Source: Tipula vernalis
Taxonomy: Eukaryota > Arthropoda > Insecta > Diptera > Tipulidae
Direction: 5' to 3'
Assembly: GCA_958295665.1 (NCBI GenBank)
Contig: OY282560.1
Location: 102,153,930-102,217,929 of the forward strand
Length of the DNA stretch: 64,000 nucleotides
Shown: piece after piece, positions 60,119 through 64,000 of the stretch
How the letters are laid out: each line of letters begins with the position of its first letter
Numbering within the stretch: position 1 is the first letter of the stretch
The notes under the pieces: model-generated
The model's input: only the letters and a program-made list of their open reading frames with translations
The model's database searches: none
What the model was told of the DNA's origin: nothing
Translations under genes and position numbers: made by a program

Positions 60119-61380
60119 CACGCATACTTTAAGCGTTAAATATTATACATCTTAGTGAGCTGTGAAAATGACACTTATACGCTGATACATAATAAAAAAA
60201 AAATTTGGAAATTGTTTAAACGGTATGCTATTTTTATGCTCATGCTGTTGCTGAGTTTGGTTATGCGGGGAGTATAGGAAACAAAAACTATAAAAGTGGT
60301 AAACATATTCGAATGATATTCTCGAAAGATGTACCAATGAAGAAGCCGCAGGTAGCGTCTATGTCTAATAGAACCACCCTATTTCATTTAGTTTAAATTG
60401 ATCAAATCAGCGGTCACTTTGCTTTGTTCACCGGGTTTCCCGTGACCATTTACAAAAGTCTAAATATGGAATCTTTAACAAGATTGCCGTGTATGAGTAA
60501 CGGTGTACTGTATTTTAAAGCGTATAGGGCAGGTTAAGATGATTAACTTAACAGAACTGTACTTTACTCAAGCTCACCGAGACATAGTAGCTATACTGAT
60601 ATTTAGTCGTTTGTATTTTCTTTGTCAACAATTAAATTATAAATTTCAATTTTTAACTAAACAATTAATGTCGGTAAGGTTCGTCCTCAAAACCCAAAAT
60701 AGAATAACTTATTGACTTTTTAAACTAAAAATGTAACGCAGCGAACGGCAGCCATCTATCTGAATTGGTTTTTCAGACCCATTAAAGAGGATTGAAATGA
60801 TTCAATGGATACTTATACATAAAGGTTTTCACATATGTACTACTTTTACGAGTTGAGCGTGAACTCGCCCGTTGTTTTTTATTTTTTTATGGTATAGAAT
60901 TTTTAAAGATTGTGAATTGTCTTTTATTATTTTTCTTGTTGTAGCGTGTGATTAATTATCATATTTGTATTTTTTTTTACATAGCTAATTGATAAATAAA
61001 TGAACTTTAAAGAAATTTTCGGATTTTATTAAATTTAATTTGATTGAAAACATCATACTAACATTATAAATGAACAACAAGTTTATATCTAAGTGATTTT
61101 TGTATCATAATTTTATAACAAATGTTCACTCGCGTTTAGAATTCGCTCTTGCTATTGTGATTAAAATTCCAAAAATTTTGAAACCTAAAATAATTTACGT
61201 CGACATTTTGACGTCTAAATTTAATAATAATGAAATTAGCAGGAGACTACTAGATAAAATTTCAAAAATGAAATTTTTATTTGGTAGTAGTGAATAATGG
61301 AAGAAGGGTCTACTAAATAAACTAGTAGTAAAATAATTTTGAACAAACAAACGTATAATGAGTATATTAGACGTTAGTCA
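60119..61380. other. No gene recognised
   Basis: AT-rich, with short open frames (60503-60715, 61100-61297) that have no domain I recognise. No inverted or tandem repeats stood out. Confidence 0.35.
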
Positions 61381-61993
61381 TTGATTGATTGATTGATTGT
61401 GAGTGTACGGCCAAGCATTATAGCAAGTCTCCCGGACTCCCGGGCACACACCGTACACTCGTTTACACATAACAAAACCGAAGGATAGGATAGGATTATT
61501 AGTTGAGACAGACTCGGTTACAGACACCAATGCGATCGATAGTTAGTAAATTAACGGCACAAAAGACAACAGAATCTAACTACATTTTTAGATGATCATC
61601 TCTCTGGAATCCAGGGCCGGATACTCAGGACTCCCTAAACCTAAATTAAAAATTTCCTGATAAAATATTTAAGAAAATCTAAAATTACTAAGCTAAAATT
61701 ATAATTATAATTATAATTACAGTAGAATTCACTTACAGCGAACACTCAAGGGACATAATTTTGTCCTCTATAGCCGGCTGTTCATTTTAATCAAATATTC
61801 GTTTACGTTTATAAACGTAGTTCTTTGTTTGTAGTGTATAAGAAAAAATAAGTGTTCGTGCAAATTCAAGGCACACAACTATATGACAAAACCACCTATA
61901 TGGTTTGGTATAAACGGATTCTACTGTATTATAAAAAACATCATTTTAACAAAATAAAGATAAAATTAAATAAAACAAAGTTGAAATTAAACT
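61381..61993 (-). repeat. X-family unit C1 (truncated) with CAAT-repeat tail
   Basis: Begins with an ATTG repeat (61383-61400), then a hairpin with TGTACGG at 61404-61410 and CCGTACA at 61451-61457, then the unit body (GATCGATAGTTAGTAAATT, TCTCTGGAATCCAGGG, TACTCAGGACTCCC). It is followed directly by the next unit. A pogo-like MITE interrupts it. Confidence 0.7.
61720..61926. mobile_element. pogo-like MITE with TA TSD
   Basis: Left end CAGTAGAATTCACTTACAGC and right end, inverted, CAGTAGAATCCGTTT, with TA on both sides (61718-61719, 61927-61928). It is 207 bp with no ORF. The CAGTAGAATTC..CTTA style resembles pogo termini. Confidence 0.75.
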
Positions 61994-64000
61994 TTTATGA
62001 TTGATTATGAGTGTACGACCAAGCATAATAGCAGGATTTCCCGGACTCCCGGGCCCATGCCGTACACCCGTTCACATATAACAAAACCGAAGGATTGGAT
62101 AGGATTATTAGTTGGGACAAACTCGACCCGGTTACAGACACCAATGCGATTGATAGTTAGTAAATTATTAGTACAATATATAATAAATAGGTTAGCATAA
62201 GAAAGCACAATCTAACTACATTATTAGATGATCATTTCTCTGGAATCCAGGGCCGGATACTCAGGACTCCCTAAATCCTAAATCTAAAACAGGGCTTAAA
62301 AAATTATTAATGTTGTAATTTCACCCTTGTCCGTCTTTTATTAACTTACCTGATAAAATAATTAATAAAAATTTAAAATAACAGCGCTTATTTCCTTATT
62401 AATGGTCCTTTTGTATCCAATTAAAAATTATTACTTACTGCAACAAGAATTAACATAAACATTAAACCGTTTAAACATAAAATTTTACTTAAAACTAATC
62501 ATCAATTTCCTACCGATCCAGAAAAGAAAATATATAATTATGAATTCAATTTTTTATAAAATTTATATAAAATGATTTAAATGATAATATTACAGCACCA
62601 CAATACCTAGACCCACAACTTGTTAATCCTGGAGGGTTGATTCAAACTAAAATTTGAATTTGAAATTCGGGATTAATTTTGATCCCTATAATAATGATTA
62701 ATTCTAGAACTATGTTTATTCTGAAAATTGGATTAGTTATTAGTAAATTAAAAAAGAGATCCCTTTAAGTATTTTAAAACTAAATTAATTAAAATATATT
62801 AATGGATAAAACAGAATATATTACACATTACAAAAAAAATTAACATTTTATGAAAACAAATATGGAGACTTCCCAATTCAAGGCTAAAAATTCTAGAGGA
62901 ATTGATTTGTCACAGCAACTTTATGACACAGATGAATGCTTTCCATTGAGGACATCGAAGCACCATTACAACAAAGAAAGCACAACCACCTCCGACACTA
63001 CATAAATGTGACAGCTCCATATCCAACCCTGGCCGGGTAACACCATGTTCCTTTCACACACAACAAAATCTAAGGATAGGATAGGATAATTAGTAGTGAT
63101 AGAAAGAGCCCGGTTATAAACATCCACGTATAGCCGACAGTTAGTATGATTATTCAGTAATATTTATAAAAATTGATAAAAATTATCAGCACAAGACAAC
63201 ACAAAAATTCTCTGAAATAAATTATAAATTAATTCTCATATAACAAATAAATAAATTTTTAAAAATATTAATAATATTAATATAGTAATATAATAAAACT
63301 AATAATTCCAAACAGAAAACAGCACAACGGTAAACCAATGGTTCTCATCGTGTTTATCCTACATCTTAAAAATAAAAGTTAAAAATATATACATATTTAA
63401 CCATAAAATTAAACTTAAACTAATCACCAATTTCCTAAAGATCTAGAAAAAAAGAAATTAATAATAAGGTTGAAGTTAATTATTTATAAAATTATATAAT
63501 ATCATTTAAAAATTGATTATGTTACGCAGGGCACTTACGAATAAAGCTCAAATAGAATTTCCCAGGTATCTCCAGAACCTAAATTAAATTATCACCGTTA
63601 TACCATATCCCTACTACTTAATTAATCGAATTTAACTTAAATAAATTAGTTAGTGATATATAAAATAAAATAGTTATCACCAGACAATAAAATTTCTACG
63701 CTACATACTAGCTGGAAACTTGGAGTTTCTGGATGTTGAGCGAGAATTCACCAGTATTTCTGTAGCACGGAGACGATCTAACCATTATATATAATTAAGT
63801 ATAATTTATAACACCTACATAATCTTGTTGACATAATTATGATAAAAAAAAATCAATATATACGAAATTTATTACTTATCTACTCCACAAAACTTCAACT
63901 CCGTTTATAGACATATTACCCTGCAAAATCAAGCATGCAAAGTAAGTAAAATAATAAAATAGTGAAAGAAACCTTAAACATTATTTTCTTACAAATTTTA
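61994..64000 (-). repeat. X-family units C2-C3, running off the window
   Basis: The hairpin stem is TGTACGA at 62012-62018 with CCGTACA at 62060-62066 (one mismatch). The body matches copy B unit 2 (GGGACAAACTCGACCCGGTT, TCTCTGGAATCCAGGG, CAGGGCTTAAAA). A further partial unit starts near 63030 (CTAAGGATAGGATAGGATAA). From 63530 to the end the sequence matches window bases 1-340 and 1165-1250, so the same region exists twice in direct orientation about 63 kb apart. Confidence 0.65.

Overview
The window is eukaryotic and looks like an insect, probably a fly (Diptera). It is AT-rich and has short introns (about 55-90 bp) with GT..AG borders. Its multi-exon genes encode secreted VWA/Ig proteins. 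The rest is a dense graveyard of insect-type transposable elements: BEL/Pao, Ty3/gypsy, Jockey/CR1-like, LOA-like, hAT, Tc1, mariner, pogo-like, a tRNA-derived SINE and MITEs. Nothing bacterial, no rRNA, no CRISPR array and no confident tRNA gene was seen. The order-level assignment is inference.

The host genes are three hemicentin-like paralogues. Gene 1 (+, 6555 to about 9689) and gene 2 (-, 20395 to 15007) each begin with a signal peptide and a von Willebrand A domain, followed by a linker and Ig domains (5 and about 11). Gene 3 (-, about 52493 to 39225) lacks a VWA exon in this window. It carries about 23 Ig domains, three tandem copies of a six-Ig super-module, two thrombospondin type 1 repeats and two EGF-like modules, and ends in a normal stop. 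Exon order and intron phases are largely shared, so the three genes come from local duplication. Genes 1 and 2 are convergent and both lose their 3' modules at places now filled with transposon debris. Gene 3 loses its 5' end. Only gene 3 has the full hemicentin C-terminal logic.

Layout: 1-2.7 kb, copy A of a non-coding repeat family (called X here) with a Tc1 relic inside. 3.7-5.3 kb, mariner relic and a 572-bp palindrome. 6.5-9.7 kb, gene 1. 9.8-14.9 kb, BEL/Pao relic, tandem repeats, an LOA-like element with a candidate HDV-like ribozyme at its 5' end, a degenerate copy of a multicopy arthropod ORF, and gypsy LTRs. 15.0-20.4 kb, gene 2. 21.0-25.2 kb, an array of solo gypsy LTRs. 25.2-27.9 kb, a non-LTR element and a SINE with a 15-bp target duplication. 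28.07-36.95 kb, a hAT transposon with a perfect 8-bp target duplication, split by a 5.3-kb X element with its own 24-bp duplication. 36.99-38.19 kb, a second, non-autonomous hAT-like element with a perfect 8-bp duplication. 39.2-52.5 kb, gene 3, whose largest intron holds BEL/Pao and gypsy debris and a MITE. 52.5-64 kb, simple repeats, a pogo-like element, a gypsy fragment whose Gag starts with a SAP domain, several MITEs with clear target duplications, a Jockey-like relic, and further tandem X units that run off the window.

Exon borders were read by eye from splice signals and reading-frame continuity and may be off by 1-2 bases. Gene functions are from family knowledge. No search or alignment program was run.
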